In this document: positions 8,906-16,838 of the stretch, piece by piece
Layout: every line of letters begins with the position of its first letter
How positions within the stretch are numbered: position 1 is the stretch's first letter
Assembly: GCF_018853815.1 (NCBI RefSeq)
Contig: NZ_JAAOMP010000067.1
Location: 1 to 46,638, forward strand
DNA length: 46,638 nucleotides
Reading direction: 5' to 3'
Origin: Acidithiobacillus sulfurivorans
Lineage (GTDB): Bacteria > Pseudomonadota > Gammaproteobacteria > Acidithiobacillales > Acidithiobacillaceae
Position numbers and translations under genes: made by a program
Notes under the pieces: generated by a model
The model's database searches: none
What the model saw: only the letters and a program-made list of their open reading frames with translations
What the model was told of the DNA's origin: nothing

Positions 8906-9783
8906 TATCCACCCTCCTGTAAAAATTTCATGTAAATCACAAAAGCCAGCATCAGGAAGGTAATCGGAAAAATAAAAACCACCAGCGGCGCCAAAAGCTT
9001 GACTGGTGCTTCAAGAGCCAATTTTTCCGCCCGCAAAAAACGTTCTTCCCGTCGCTGTTCTGCTTGAGCACGCAATACTGGCCCCAGATCTCCGCCACGC
9101 TCCTCTGATTGAACCAGCGCACTGACCAGGCTGCGTACTTCCGTCAACGATACGCGCTCTCCAAAGCGTCGAAACACGTCCATTTTTGCCGTACCGGATC
9201 GCAATTCTCGAATCATGATCGCGAACTCGTTGCGCAGTGGTCCTGCGGGGCCCTTATCAACGGCCACCTGAATCGCACTGGTTAAATTAAGCCCTCCCTC
9301 GATCATCAGGGTGATGAAATCCAGGTAAACCGGTAACTCTTTTAGAATAAGACGCCCACGCCGCTTGGCTTGTTCAACCAACCAGATGTCAGGATAAAAG
9401 CTCGCAAACAACATGGTCAAAAATAACAGCCAGATATTGAATAACCCTGAAACCCGATATAACAACACGCAAAAAATCAAGGGTACCGTCGTACTCAGAA
9501 CCTTCAGTGCAATAAACTCTCTGGCACTCAGCAAGTAGTGCATACCCGCTCTTTGTAACCGTTGATGTACCGGTAACAGCAAACGATCGGGAATGAAAAC
9601 AACCAATGTTGAACGAACAAATTGAACTATGGGCCAAAGCAGCCTCAACCCTTTGGGTAAAGGATCCATGTAATCCCTGGGCGAGGGCTCCATCTGGCGT
9701 GCCAGATAACCCAATCCATAAATTGCAACAGCAATAGACAACCCTATCAGCGCGGCAAGTAACCATATTGGTAGATTTGTCAT
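8902..9783 (-). CDS. tadC: Tad pilus inner-membrane platform protein TadC
   Basis: Second of the paired T2SF-domain membrane proteins that form the platform for Tad/Flp pilus assembly with the TadA ATPase. The 293-aa product has an N-terminal membrane helix (ALIGLSIAVAIYGLGYL), a central pair around residues 95-130, the cytoplasmic T2SF segment (ELPVYLDFITLMIEGGLNLTSAIQ, then SEERGGDLGPVLRAQAEQRREERFLRAEKLALEAPVKLL) and a terminal membrane helix. The RAEKLALEAPVKLLAPLVVFIFP stretch is characteristic of TadC. Its start overlaps tadB by 4 bp and its stop overlaps the DUF192 gene by 4 bp. It is on the strand opposite the rest of the tad locus. Confidence 0.93.
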   Translation of the reverse strand: MTNLPIWLLAALIGLSIAVAIYGLGYLARQMEPSPRDYMDPLPKGLRLLWPIVQFVRSTLVVFIPDRLLLPVHQRLQRAGMHYLLSAREFIALKVLSTTVPLIFCVLLYRVSGLFNIWLLFLTMLFASFYPDIWLVEQAKRRGRLILKELPVYLDFITLMIEGGLNLTSAIQVAVDKGPAGPLRNEFAIMIRELRSGTAKMDVFRRFGERVSLTEVRSLVSALVQSEERGGDLGPVLRAQAEQRREERFLRAEKLALEAPVKLLAPLVVFIFPITFLMLAFVIYMKFLQEGGY

Positions 9784-10646
9784 ACTTCAATGCTCACAAT
9801 TTTCCGTATCCAAAAATAACCCAAAAACTCACAAAGAATGGCAACGGCCAATACTGCCCATCCCTGGTTCGTACTAAATAATGCACCCATAGCTTGCGGT
9901 TCGATTTGCAAGAGGGCCAAAATAATCAATGCAGGAAGCGCCGTCATGACTATTCCTTGAAGACGGCCCTGCGCAGTCAATGCTTTTATTTTCTGTTCCA
10001 TCATCAGTCGCTTGCGAATAGTTTCTCCCAGTCGAGCCACCGTATCGGCAAGGCTGCCTCCAACTTCCCGACTAATTCGCAATGCGGAAGCGACCAATTG
10101 TACATCCGGGCTAGGTATGCGTTCAGCCAAATGGTCAATTGCTTCTTCAAAAGCAGCTCCAAGACGCTGTTCTCGCACCACCAAGCCCAACTCCTGACTG
10201 ATGGGCGGACTGAGATCACGAGATAGCCCCTCCATAGCCTGTTGCAAATTAGCACCAGCACGCAGCCCACTGGCCAACATCATCAGCGCATCAGGCAACT
10301 GCGCATGCAGCCGGTCCAGACGTCGCTTCTGCAGCCAACGCATAATCAGGCGCGGCAGAAGCAGGATCAAAAAGGCAGCCCCGGCAGCGACCACAACTGA
10401 CCCCGACGCCCACCACGTCAGAATAGGCAGAACAACCAGCAACATCAGATTCAATTTCCAGAGCAACACGGGGTCCGCAAAAATGAAAAGACTTTTCAAC
10501 CCCATTTGACTGTCGCGCGCGAAGCGGCTCTGTCCTCTATACAGAAGCTGACGGGCAGCAAATGATAGCAGCAGAGTCAGGCCCAGAACGGCCATAAAGA
10601 CCAGAAAAGCAAATGCTTCATGTCGCAACAGGTCTCTCCCACTCAA
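9780..10646 (-). CDS. tadB: Tad pilus inner-membrane platform protein TadB
   Basis: T2SF-family integral membrane protein, partner of TadC. The 288-aa product has an N-terminal membrane helix (FLVFMAVLGLTLLLSFAA), a second hydrophobic pair at about 58-95, the T2SF core (LHAQLPDALMMLASGLRAGANLQQAME, then REVGGSLADTVARLGETIRKR) and two C-terminal helices. LPDALMMLASGLRAGANLQQA is the standard TadB/GspF-like motif. It is the first gene of the minus-strand unit and fires away from the plus-strand tad genes across the AT-rich gap at 10647-10957. Confidence 0.93.
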   Translation of the reverse strand: MSGRDLLRHEAFAFLVFMAVLGLTLLLSFAARQLLYRGQSRFARDSQMGLKSLFIFADPVLLWKLNLMLLVVLPILTWWASGSVVVAAGAAFLILLLPRLIMRWLQKRRLDRLHAQLPDALMMLASGLRAGANLQQAMEGLSRDLSPPISQELGLVVREQRLGAAFEEAIDHLAERIPSPDVQLVASALRISREVGGSLADTVARLGETIRKRLMMEQKIKALTAQGRLQGIVMTALPALIILALLQIEPQAMGALFSTNQGWAVLAVAILCEFLGYFWIRKIVSIEV

Positions 10647-10957
10647 ACAAGCAGCTCAGACAAAAAGTAAAACAATACACATTATAATCAGCATTACATT
10701 TTCAGCCATAACCCACAGCTGCTTTACAGGATCATTTAATCATAAGATAAAAATTCTAAAAAGATGTTCAATAATCATAATATATATATTATAACTACTT
10801 GTTTTTTATTTATATATAAACTGATAAACAAAAATTTTAAAATCATGAAAGCAGTCATTATCCATTTTATATATGCTATTGACATCATGAAAAATAACAG
10901 TATTATTTTCTGAAAATATTATAGATATATCAACTTCCATAATGGAGGGAGCGAACG
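10647..10957 (+). promoter_or_regulatory. Very AT-rich divergent intergenic region of the tad locus
   Basis: 311 bp without a gene, between divergent tadB and the LuxR-type regulator. From about 10740 it is almost purely A/T, with runs such as TATATATATTATAA and TTTATATATAAA, so many -10-like hexamers exist and no single promoter can be picked. A GGAGGGAG ribosome-binding site precedes the ATG at 10958. Regions like this typically hold both promoters and bind nucleoid proteins of the H-NS type; that role is inferred. Confidence 0.6.
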
Positions 10958-11656
10958 ATGTGGTTAAAACTATTGGCCCAGACAAAACTTCAGGGCGCAG
11001 ATGCAACACTTTTGAACAACAATTTGCAGCTATCCCCAACACAGATGGCCCAATATTGGCGTGATATAGGCTGGCTGCGCCAGATAAAAACCTACCGTAT
11101 TCATCGACAAAGCAAGAGCTGGCAAACACATTGCTGGTGGCGCTACCCTGCCGGACGCTGGCCCAGCCCACCTCGGGAACTGATCGTTCGGGCTCAAAGG
11201 GAAGCCACGGGGAACACCCCAACTCCGCACACAGTCATGACATCGCTGGAAATCGCGTCAAGCTTCATCTGCAATGACGCTCCCATGCAGATCGTACTGT
11301 TTCATCTTGACACCCAAAGAATACTAAATTCTGCAGAAATGCAAAAAATTCAAGCAGGTCTAACCCTCCTGCACAGCAAATTAGAAATAGAATACCCTTT
11401 TCATCCTGAACTAAGCCCGACAGATTTACGTATTGCACAATTACTGGTTAACGGTATTGGTCAAAGCCAAATTGCACTGCAACTTGGACAGAGTGAAAGC
11501 ACCATACGCTCCCGGATAGCCGCACTATGCCGCCGTCATGGGGTGCCAAACAGGCGCATGCTCCTCGCGCGCCTTCTAAGGACCATTGGCAGTAAAAAAC
11601 GAATCGCCACGCCGTCTTTCGGGACCACTTCTGACCGGAGTGAACAGCATGCGTAA
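10958..11656 (+). CDS. LuxR-type HTH transcriptional regulator of the tad locus
   Basis: 232-aa putative regulator. The C-terminal part (about 150-210) is a LuxR/NarL-like HTH: LSPTDLRIAQLLVNGIGQSQIALQLGQSESTIRSRIAALCRRHGV, with the usual 'pp-E/D-R-I-A-Q-L-L' opening and a recognition helix beginning S-E-S-T-I-R-S-R. The N-terminal 140 residues match no sensor domain I recognise; a W-rich stretch near 33-70 (WRDIGWLRQIKTYRIHRQ, CWWRYPAGRWP) resembles a second winged-helix-like or DNA-contact segment. It has no phospho-acceptor domain. It opens the plus-strand tad gene set, overlaps the next gene by 8 bp, and is the obvious candidate regulator of it. Confidence 0.8.
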   Translation: MWLKLLAQTKLQGADATLLNNNLQLSPTQMAQYWRDIGWLRQIKTYRIHRQSKSWQTHCWWRYPAGRWPSPPRELIVRAQREATGNTPTPHTVMTSLEIASSFICNDAPMQIVLFHLDTQRILNSAEMQKIQAGLTLLHSKLEIEYPFHPELSPTDLRIAQLLVNGIGQSQIALQLGQSESTIRSRIAALCRRHGVPNRRMLLARLLRTIGSKKRIATPSFGTTSDRSEQHA

Positions 11657-12614
11657 CACTTTTAATATTTTCTTTTTTCTGACGATATCTTTAGCAGGAT
11701 CAACATCTACCCTTGCAGAAAGTGGTCAAGATCTTCCCTTTCTGGGGCGATACCCCGGAAGCGTAGTAGATAATTATCGCAGCACTCATTACGATGAAAT
11801 GACAATTCCCCTGGGACCATTAGGTAAAAATGCTCTGACCCGTTCTGAAACACTGGAGGGCCAAATCACCTATATCAAATATCAGGTTCCCAGAGATCGC
11901 TCGCCACTGGAAGTGATCCGCAACTATCAACAAGCTTTGCAGCATGCAGGGTTCCACATTTTGTGGCAGTGCGCCAATCACAATTGCAGAACCAATGGAG
12001 ATGCAGCCATCAATACATCTCTCTGGCGAAACGCGCCGACAGGCTATACAGGAGGCGTTGAAAATTTTCTTTTTGATGACGGGCGCATGCTAACAGCAGA
12101 ACATCGAGCTACTGATGGAGTACGAACTTTAGTTTTCATCAACGACAACACTCTGTTCGGTCACTCCCAGGATGCTTCAGTATATGCAATACAGACGCAG
12201 CCTATGCAAAACGGGATGGTGCCCAGTTCGTCCGACCCTCTGACTAGCGAAAACATGCTCTACGCACTGAATGACAAAGGGCAATTTTCCTTGCATTTAC
12301 CTTTTGATTTCAATCGCTCAACCCTCAGGACAGATGCCCAACCCTCCTTGAAGGCATTGAGTGATCTGCTAAAGAAGCATCCACAGTTACATGTACGAAT
12401 TGAGGGGCACACAGATCAGGTAGGCTCAGAAAGCCACAACCAAAAGTTGTCCGTCACTCGGGCGGTGGCTGTTAAAAATGCCTTAATTGCCGAAGGCATA
12501 GATCCCCAGCGCCTTGAAACAACAGGCTATGGATCAAGCAGACCCTTGGTTAGCAACGATACTGAGGCAAATCGGGCTATCAACAGACGCGTAGAAATTA
12601 TTAAATTGGCGTAA
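11649..12614 (+). CDS. Exported OmpA-like peptidoglycan-binding protein
   Basis: 321-aa protein with a signal peptide (MRNTFNIFFFLTISLAGST, cleavage likely after STLA). The C-terminal OmpA domain (about 215-320) binds peptidoglycan: LPFDFNRSTLRTDAQPSL, then VRIEGHTDQVGSESHNQKLSVTRA, and the closing YGSSRPL...NRRVEI. The N-terminal region carries a DUF4892-like arrangement (LGRYPGSVVDNYRST, then EGQITYIKYQVPRDRSPLEVIRNYQQAL) and two Cys (CANHNC) that may form a disulfide. I prefer the ATG at 11649 over the upstream in-frame start because it gives a clean signal peptide and follows GGAG. It overlaps the regulator by 8 bp. It probably anchors the pilus machinery to the wall. Confidence 0.85.
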   Translation: MRNTFNIFFFLTISLAGSTSTLAESGQDLPFLGRYPGSVVDNYRSTHYDEMTIPLGPLGKNALTRSETLEGQITYIKYQVPRDRSPLEVIRNYQQALQHAGFHILWQCANHNCRTNGDAAINTSLWRNAPTGYTGGVENFLFDDGRMLTAEHRATDGVRTLVFINDNTLFGHSQDASVYAIQTQPMQNGMVPSSSDPLTSENMLYALNDKGQFSLHLPFDFNRSTLRTDAQPSLKALSDLLKKHPQLHVRIEGHTDQVGSESHNQKLSVTRAVAVKNALIAEGIDPQRLETTGYGSSRPLVSNDTEANRAINRRVEIIKLA

Positions 12615-13165
12615 CCGTAACTTGTTTTTATCGCACCGGGCAGGATCCTTTCGCAGGCCGGGAATCCTTATCTCGTTCGCAGTCATCAGCCACATCCAGA
12701 GGATGCGAGCTTGCGAATCGGCCCGTAAGTCGCACTCATGCTATTACACTAGCCCCTCACGCAACGTTATCTCTCCACCATAACTTATCGCTTCAACCGT
12801 CGTTTTAATCTGGCCACGTTACCAATGAGTTTGCTTCGCTCTGCTGTCAACACCGGACCAAGACCCGAGCACTGGCTCCGCTCAGCGGAATCATCGTGCT
12901 AATCAGGAAAGTATATAAAATTACTATTTGTCATAAATTTAACAAAAAATAACAACATATTAAACAATAAAAAAATATTTATACATAAAACATTAATCAT
13001 TATTAAAATAATAAATTATCAGCCATAATTATAAAAAATTATTTATTCAATGTTTCCAAATAATTAAAAAATAAAATGCGTGATTATTGACCATATTGTT
13101 CATGTTTTTATGGCGTGCTTAAATAATATTACACCGATCAATTAACCGACCTTTATGGAGGATTT
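12615..13165. other. 551-bp non-coding region with a GC-rich half and an AT-rich half
   Basis: No intact ORF. About 12620-12900 is GC-richer than its surroundings and includes small inverted repeats, for example TCCGCT-C-AGCGGA near 12870. In reverse complement it gives short stop-interrupted peptide stretches such as KLIGNVARLKRRLKR, which could be transposase debris or chance. From 12905 to 13150 the sequence becomes extremely AT-rich, like the gap before the regulator. A GGAGG site precedes the flp start at 13166, so the pilin promoter should lie in the AT-rich half. Confidence 0.5.
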
Positions 13166-13444
13166 ATGAAACATTATTTATCCACGTCAAATCAGCAAAA
13201 AGAGTACGGTCAAGGAATGACAGAATATCTCATCATCGTTGCACTCATCGCCATAACTGGAATTGCAGTATTTTCCTATTTTGGACAGACGTTACGCCAT
13301 CAAATGGCGGGTATTTCCCAGGAACTATCTGGTAAAAGTGGAGGAACCGAAATCACTGCAGCGCAGGGCACTGCAGGGCAAGCAACAGGCAATGCTGCCA
13401 TTCAGAAGAATATGAGCGATTACAAATCCGACTTAGGCAAATAA
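13166..13444 (+). CDS. flp: Flp-type type IVb prepilin (major pilin candidate)
   Basis: 92-aa precursor of the Flp pilus subunit. The prepilin-peptidase site is KEYG|QGMTEY, with Glu5 and Tyr6 of the mature protein as in Flp pilins, followed by the hydrophobic helix LIIVALIAITGIAVFSYFG. The mature C-terminus (about 45 residues, Gly/Ala/Gln-rich, no Cys) is longer than in minimal Flp pilins. A GGAGG ribosome-binding site lies 8 bp upstream, and its own AT-rich leader suggests strong independent transcription. It is followed by an 84-bp AT-rich gap before the TadG-like gene. Confidence 0.92.
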   Translation: MKHYLSTSNQQKEYGQGMTEYLIIVALIAITGIAVFSYFGQTLRHQMAGISQELSGKSGGTEITAAQGTAGQATGNAAIQKNMSDYKSDLGK

Positions 13445-13528
13445 TTATTTTAATTTAGAATTTTTCATTCATTCCAATTCAGAAATAATTTCATACGCAC
13501 CTTCCCGGATCATCAACTTCATATAAAT

Positions 13529-15139
13529 ATGGAATTTATTATGCGTTCAACGTCTATAAATATGATATTTACTGCGAAAAATATCGCAGAATCCGGGCAG
13601 GCAGCGTTGTTTTCTGTTGCTTTAATTCCAGCCATACTGTTAGCAGGGTTGTTTGTTTTTAATACTGGGCAGCAAACAGCTGTCAAACTTAAAACGCAAA
13701 ATGCGGCTGACGCGGCAGCATTTTCAGCCATGCAAATGGAAGCGCGAGAACTAAATTTTATTGCTTACACCAATCGCGCTATGGTGGCAAATCAAGTAGC
13801 TATTGGTCAAACCATCAGTCTTGTTTCCTGGGGAAGATACATAAATAGTCTGGGCGTTAATATCCGGAATGTTGGAAATTTGGCCCAGATCATTCCAGGT
13901 GTAGGCTCGATCATAGCCACCATTACCAATGCCATTGCACAAAGCACCAACGTGCTGAATCAAAGCATCGAAACTGCAAGCAGCGTCTTGCTACCCGCAC
14001 TGGATTTAGCCGATTCGGCTTTGAGTGGTTCGCAAGAAGCCTACCACATTGCTAACGGTGTTTTCGATCCAGGAGGAGGCAACAATCATCCTGGTGGAGC
14101 AATGACAGCCGTTGCTGAACAGGTTGTTAAACTGAATGATGCCAACGGTCAACTAAACACCATTATTATGGCTACCAACCTCAGCAGTTATTTCAAAAAT
14201 CGTGGAGACCTCCTTCAACGTTGGGGCGGTGACAAAGAGCAAGCTCAAAACCGCATGGCCTCCATGATCAATGCCTCACGAGATGGTTTTACATCCACTC
14301 GGAATCATCTGCCTACACCTCTTCTCCCTGTTAAATCCGGAAATCTGTACGTTACCGGCTGGGAATTTCGTCGCTCTGGAGGCTCGGAGATTGCCAAAAC
14401 TACAGAAGGAAAGTTTGTTTGGTCCGGTATGGACACATTGTCATTACATGTTTGGACCAGAAAAGGGATATTGTTTGGTGGCAAAAAATGGATTGAAATT
14501 CCATTAGGTTATGGAGCATCACAAACCGGTAATGGCAGTAATTTCTCCTATCCTGGTCGATATCTGGAAAAAAGATCTACTCCCCAAACCGTTTTTCCAT
14601 CTGAAGAACGTACAGTCAACTTACCAGCCTATCAGGATTCCCGTTCGCAAAATGCTCAAGGATCCAATATTGCTGCTTTCAAAAATCCCGGAGAGCAAGA
14701 TAGCACAGCGGCATCCATGCGTTCGGTCGGCGGCGATGCAACACGCTTTTCTGCTGGTGGAATCAGTCGCTACTGGGATTTTAATCGGAGTAGCCCACAA
14801 CTTAAGGACGCGAATGGAGATCCAGCTGAAGTAATGCCTTCTTATGTTGTAGTTGTGGAGCATGGTCGCCAAAACGTACGGGACGCCAGCAACGCTTTGG
14901 GCATCAAGCATTCAGCTCAGGAAAAAACAAATATTTCACTGGCACAGGACAATCCAGGCAAGCACATACGCTCCATGGCCAAAGCTCAAGCATTTTTCCG
15001 CCGCCCTGCATCATTATGGCAACGCGCTGATGCCTATGACGAGCGCGCCAATCTTTTCAGCCCGTTCTGGGAAGCACGACTAGTGGATTTGAATGCACGC
15101 GAAAGATCGCTGTATGCGACTTTGCTTGGCTTGCAATAA
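13529..15139 (+). CDS. TadG-like pilus assembly protein (Tad domain)
   Basis: 536-aa membrane-anchored protein. After a short positive N-terminus it has one hydrophobic segment (QAALFSVALIPAILLAGLFVFNTGQ, about 23-48) followed directly by TAVKLKTQNAADAAAFSAMQMEARELNFIAYTNRAM. The N-AADAAA motif is diagnostic of TadE/TadG-like minor pilins. The long remainder is extracytoplasmic, Gly/Ser/Asn-rich, without Cys. The motif before the helix (ESGQAALF) lacks the Glu5 of true prepilins, so processing is uncertain. The start could be Met1 (13529) or Met5 (13541); neither has a clear ribosome-binding site. It ends two bases before the next gene. Confidence 0.85.
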   Translation: MEFIMRSTSINMIFTAKNIAESGQAALFSVALIPAILLAGLFVFNTGQQTAVKLKTQNAADAAAFSAMQMEARELNFIAYTNRAMVANQVAIGQTISLVSWGRYINSLGVNIRNVGNLAQIIPGVGSIIATITNAIAQSTNVLNQSIETASSVLLPALDLADSALSGSQEAYHIANGVFDPGGGNNHPGGAMTAVAEQVVKLNDANGQLNTIIMATNLSSYFKNRGDLLQRWGGDKEQAQNRMASMINASRDGFTSTRNHLPTPLLPVKSGNLYVTGWEFRRSGGSEIAKTTEGKFVWSGMDTLSLHVWTRKGILFGGKKWIEIPLGYGASQTGNGSNFSYPGRYLEKRSTPQTVFPSEERTVNLPAYQDSRSQNAQGSNIAAFKNPGEQDSTAASMRSVGGDATRFSAGGISRYWDFNRSSPQLKDANGDPAEVMPSYVVVVEHGRQNVRDASNALGIKHSAQEKTNISLAQDNPGKHIRSMAKAQAFFRRPASLWQRADAYDERANLFSPFWEARLVDLNARERSLYATLLGLQ

Positions 15140-15141
15140 AC

Positions 15142-15984
15142 ATGATGCTTCCCATGCTGAAAAAAAACCATGCTGAAAAAAAATTATTTGAGGATAGCTC
15201 ACATAGTCCAGAACGAGGGCAGTCACTCACCGAATTCGTCGTGCTTGCGGCTTTTGCAATAATTCCTCTATTTTTCCTTGTCATTTACACCGGCAAATGG
15301 AGCTTTACGCAATTGCGAAGTATCGAGGCAGCGCGCTATGTAGCTTGGGAGAGAATAGTGTGGAGAAAGTCTCCTCCTCCAGGGCGGGAATGGTCCGCCA
15401 TCAAAAATGACAGTGAGCTAAGAAACGAGGCCGCAATACGTTTTTTTGGTCCTCACAGTATAGGGCTCGGATCTATCAACCCGGGCAATGGTAATACCGT
15501 AAACCCAATACTAACCCGACATGATGGTCAGCCATTACTCCGCAATTTGGCGGACATAAGCATTTCGACGCATGAGGAAAACATCGCCGATGGCGTGTCT
15601 ATGAAATTTTTGGGAACGCTCATGAAAATCTCCAAAATCCCCTTGCAGATGACAGGGTCCACAGTGGCAAACATCAGTGTGCCACTAAGAGGTTTACCCT
15701 CTTACGTCTACCTGCCAGGCCGCACCTTCTCAGATGGTCTGCGCTTTAACGCGCAAGCAGCGGTTTTGACGGACGCATGGACCGCTAATGGTCCTGAAGA
15801 AGAAGTCAGAATCGTTAAAACTCTCCTGCCCAGCGCCTATCTCGACAATGGTCTGATCAACACCGTAAAGACCATGGGGGGGTTGCTGTTTCCTGAACTC
15901 AATCAGCTGGGCTACGGGCATGTGGATCCAGAAGTTCAGTATGGAGATCGCCTGCAACCTTATCCTGGAGATGGAAAGTCATGA
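15142..15984 (+). CDS. TadE-like pseudopilin
   Basis: 280-aa protein with a class-IVb prepilin leader: ERG|QSLTEF (mature Glu5, Phe6) and then the hydrophobic helix VVLAAFAIIPLFFLVIYTG, followed by SFTQLRSIEAARYVAWERIV. The remaining 200 residues are extracytoplasmic. This is the TadE-like layout, a minor pilin that primes or caps the fibre. The region between start and leader contains a perfect 16-bp tandem duplication with two A8 tracts (15152-15183), so slippage there would shift the frame. It overlaps the next gene by 4 bp and follows the TadG-like gene by 2 bp. Confidence 0.87.
   Translation: MMLPMLKKNHAEKKLFEDSSHSPERGQSLTEFVVLAAFAIIPLFFLVIYTGKWSFTQLRSIEAARYVAWERIVWRKSPPPGREWSAIKNDSELRNEAAIRFFGPHSIGLGSINPGNGNTVNPILTRHDGQPLLRNLADISISTHEENIADGVSMKFLGTLMKISKIPLQMTGSTVANISVPLRGLPSYVYLPGRTFSDGLRFNAQAAVLTDAWTANGPEEEVRIVKTLLPSAYLDNGLINTVKTMGGLLFPELNQLGYGHVDPEVQYGDRLQPYPGDGKS
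15152..15183 (+). repeat. 16-bp tandem duplication with two A8 tracts inside the start of the TadE-like gene
   Basis: The unit CCATGCTGAAAAAAAA occurs twice in direct tandem without mismatch. Because 16 is not a multiple of three, gain or loss of a unit, or of one A, moves the downstream prepilin leader out of frame with the present start. Each unit also carries its own ATG, and those are in different frames. Confidence 0.95.
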
Positions 15985-16652
15985 GAAAAAATCAACTCCT
16001 TCTTCTCTGTATGTTCTGTCTGGGTAACACAGACGTTTGGGCGGGAGAAAATCCCCTCTTACTACCAACACCTGAAAATACTGTGACAGAGCCTTTAGCG
16101 GGCCGCCTCAAAATCAATGGCGTGGATATTCATGCTACACAATTTCATGTCAGTGCGGAGGAAGAGCGACTGCGTTCCCATTTTGTCGAAGCCTGCGCCC
16201 AACTAAGAGGATCATATACCGAAAATAATCTTCGTGGTGAGCATATCCAGGGTTGTATAACTCCTCCTTATTCGCTCACCAGCCAGTGGCATATGGAAGG
16301 GAATACTGCCTACGGGACACTCTCCAGCCTACGCATGGACCAAAAGACAGAGCGCGATCCTCTGCCAGATGATTTACCTCTCCCTGCGAATGCCGAGATA
16401 TTGCAGGACGTTGATAGTCACGATCATGGGATACACGGACGAGTTTTGCATATACATGTGAACATGCCTGCATCTGATTTGCGTACGCTCCTGGAAAAAG
16501 CACTTCTGGCACGACAATGGCGTGGAAGCCCGGCAATGCAGGGGCAGACATCCGTTATTTCCATGAATAAGGACAACCGCCACCTGGATATGATTATTAG
16601 TGCCGATGGAGTTGGTGAAAGTCGTGTCGTTGTTGTACTGGATCAACGGTAG
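15981..16652 (+). CDS. Exported protein of the tad locus, function unknown
   Basis: 223-aa protein with a signal peptide (MRKNQLLLLCMFCLG, cleavage probably after VWA). I do not recognise the family. The mature part carries Cys residues near 70 (EACAQL) and 93 (GCITPP) that could pair in the periplasm. The C-terminal third (HIHVNMPASDLRTLLEKALLARQW...LDMIISADGVGESRVVVVLDQ) resembles a small alpha/beta domain. It overlaps the TadE-like gene by 4 bp and precedes the 55-aa pilin by 9 bp, so it is part of the same operon and most likely a periplasmic assembly factor. Confidence 0.75.
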   Translation: MRKNQLLLLCMFCLGNTDVWAGENPLLLPTPENTVTEPLAGRLKINGVDIHATQFHVSAEEERLRSHFVEACAQLRGSYTENNLRGEHIQGCITPPYSLTSQWHMEGNTAYGTLSSLRMDQKTERDPLPDDLPLPANAEILQDVDSHDHGIHGRVLHIHVNMPASDLRTLLEKALLARQWRGSPAMQGQTSVISMNKDNRHLDMIISADGVGESRVVVVLDQR

Positions 16653-16661
16653 AAACAGACG

Positions 16662-16829
16662 ATGAATGAACAAGGTCAGTCCAGCATCGAGTATGCCATC
16701 GTCGCCATTTTTGCACTCGGCTTACTGTTTGTGGGTACACCCAGTCCCATCGTACAACTGATGGATGCATTGCGGAAATTTTCCAGCGATTTTTCCTGGG
16801 CTGCAGCTATCGCCACTCTGCCTTTTTGA
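16662..16829 (+). CDS. Second, very small Flp-type prepilin (55 aa)
   Basis: ATG to TGA encodes MNEQG|QSSIEYAIVAIFAL and continues GLLFVGTPSPIVQLMDALRKFSSDF, ending in LPF. This is a textbook type-IVb prepilin: a 5-residue leader, Gly at -1, Glu5 and Tyr6 in the mature chain and a hydrophobic helix. The mature length is only 50 residues, close to classical Flp pilins and shorter than the product at 13166. It fills the gap between the unknown exported protein (9 bp upstream) and rcpC (9 bp downstream). It could be a minor subunit or an alternative major pilin. Confidence 0.88.
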   Translation: MNEQGQSSIEYAIVAIFALGLLFVGTPSPIVQLMDALRKFSSDFSWAAAIATLPF

Positions 16830-16838
16830 GGATAATTC

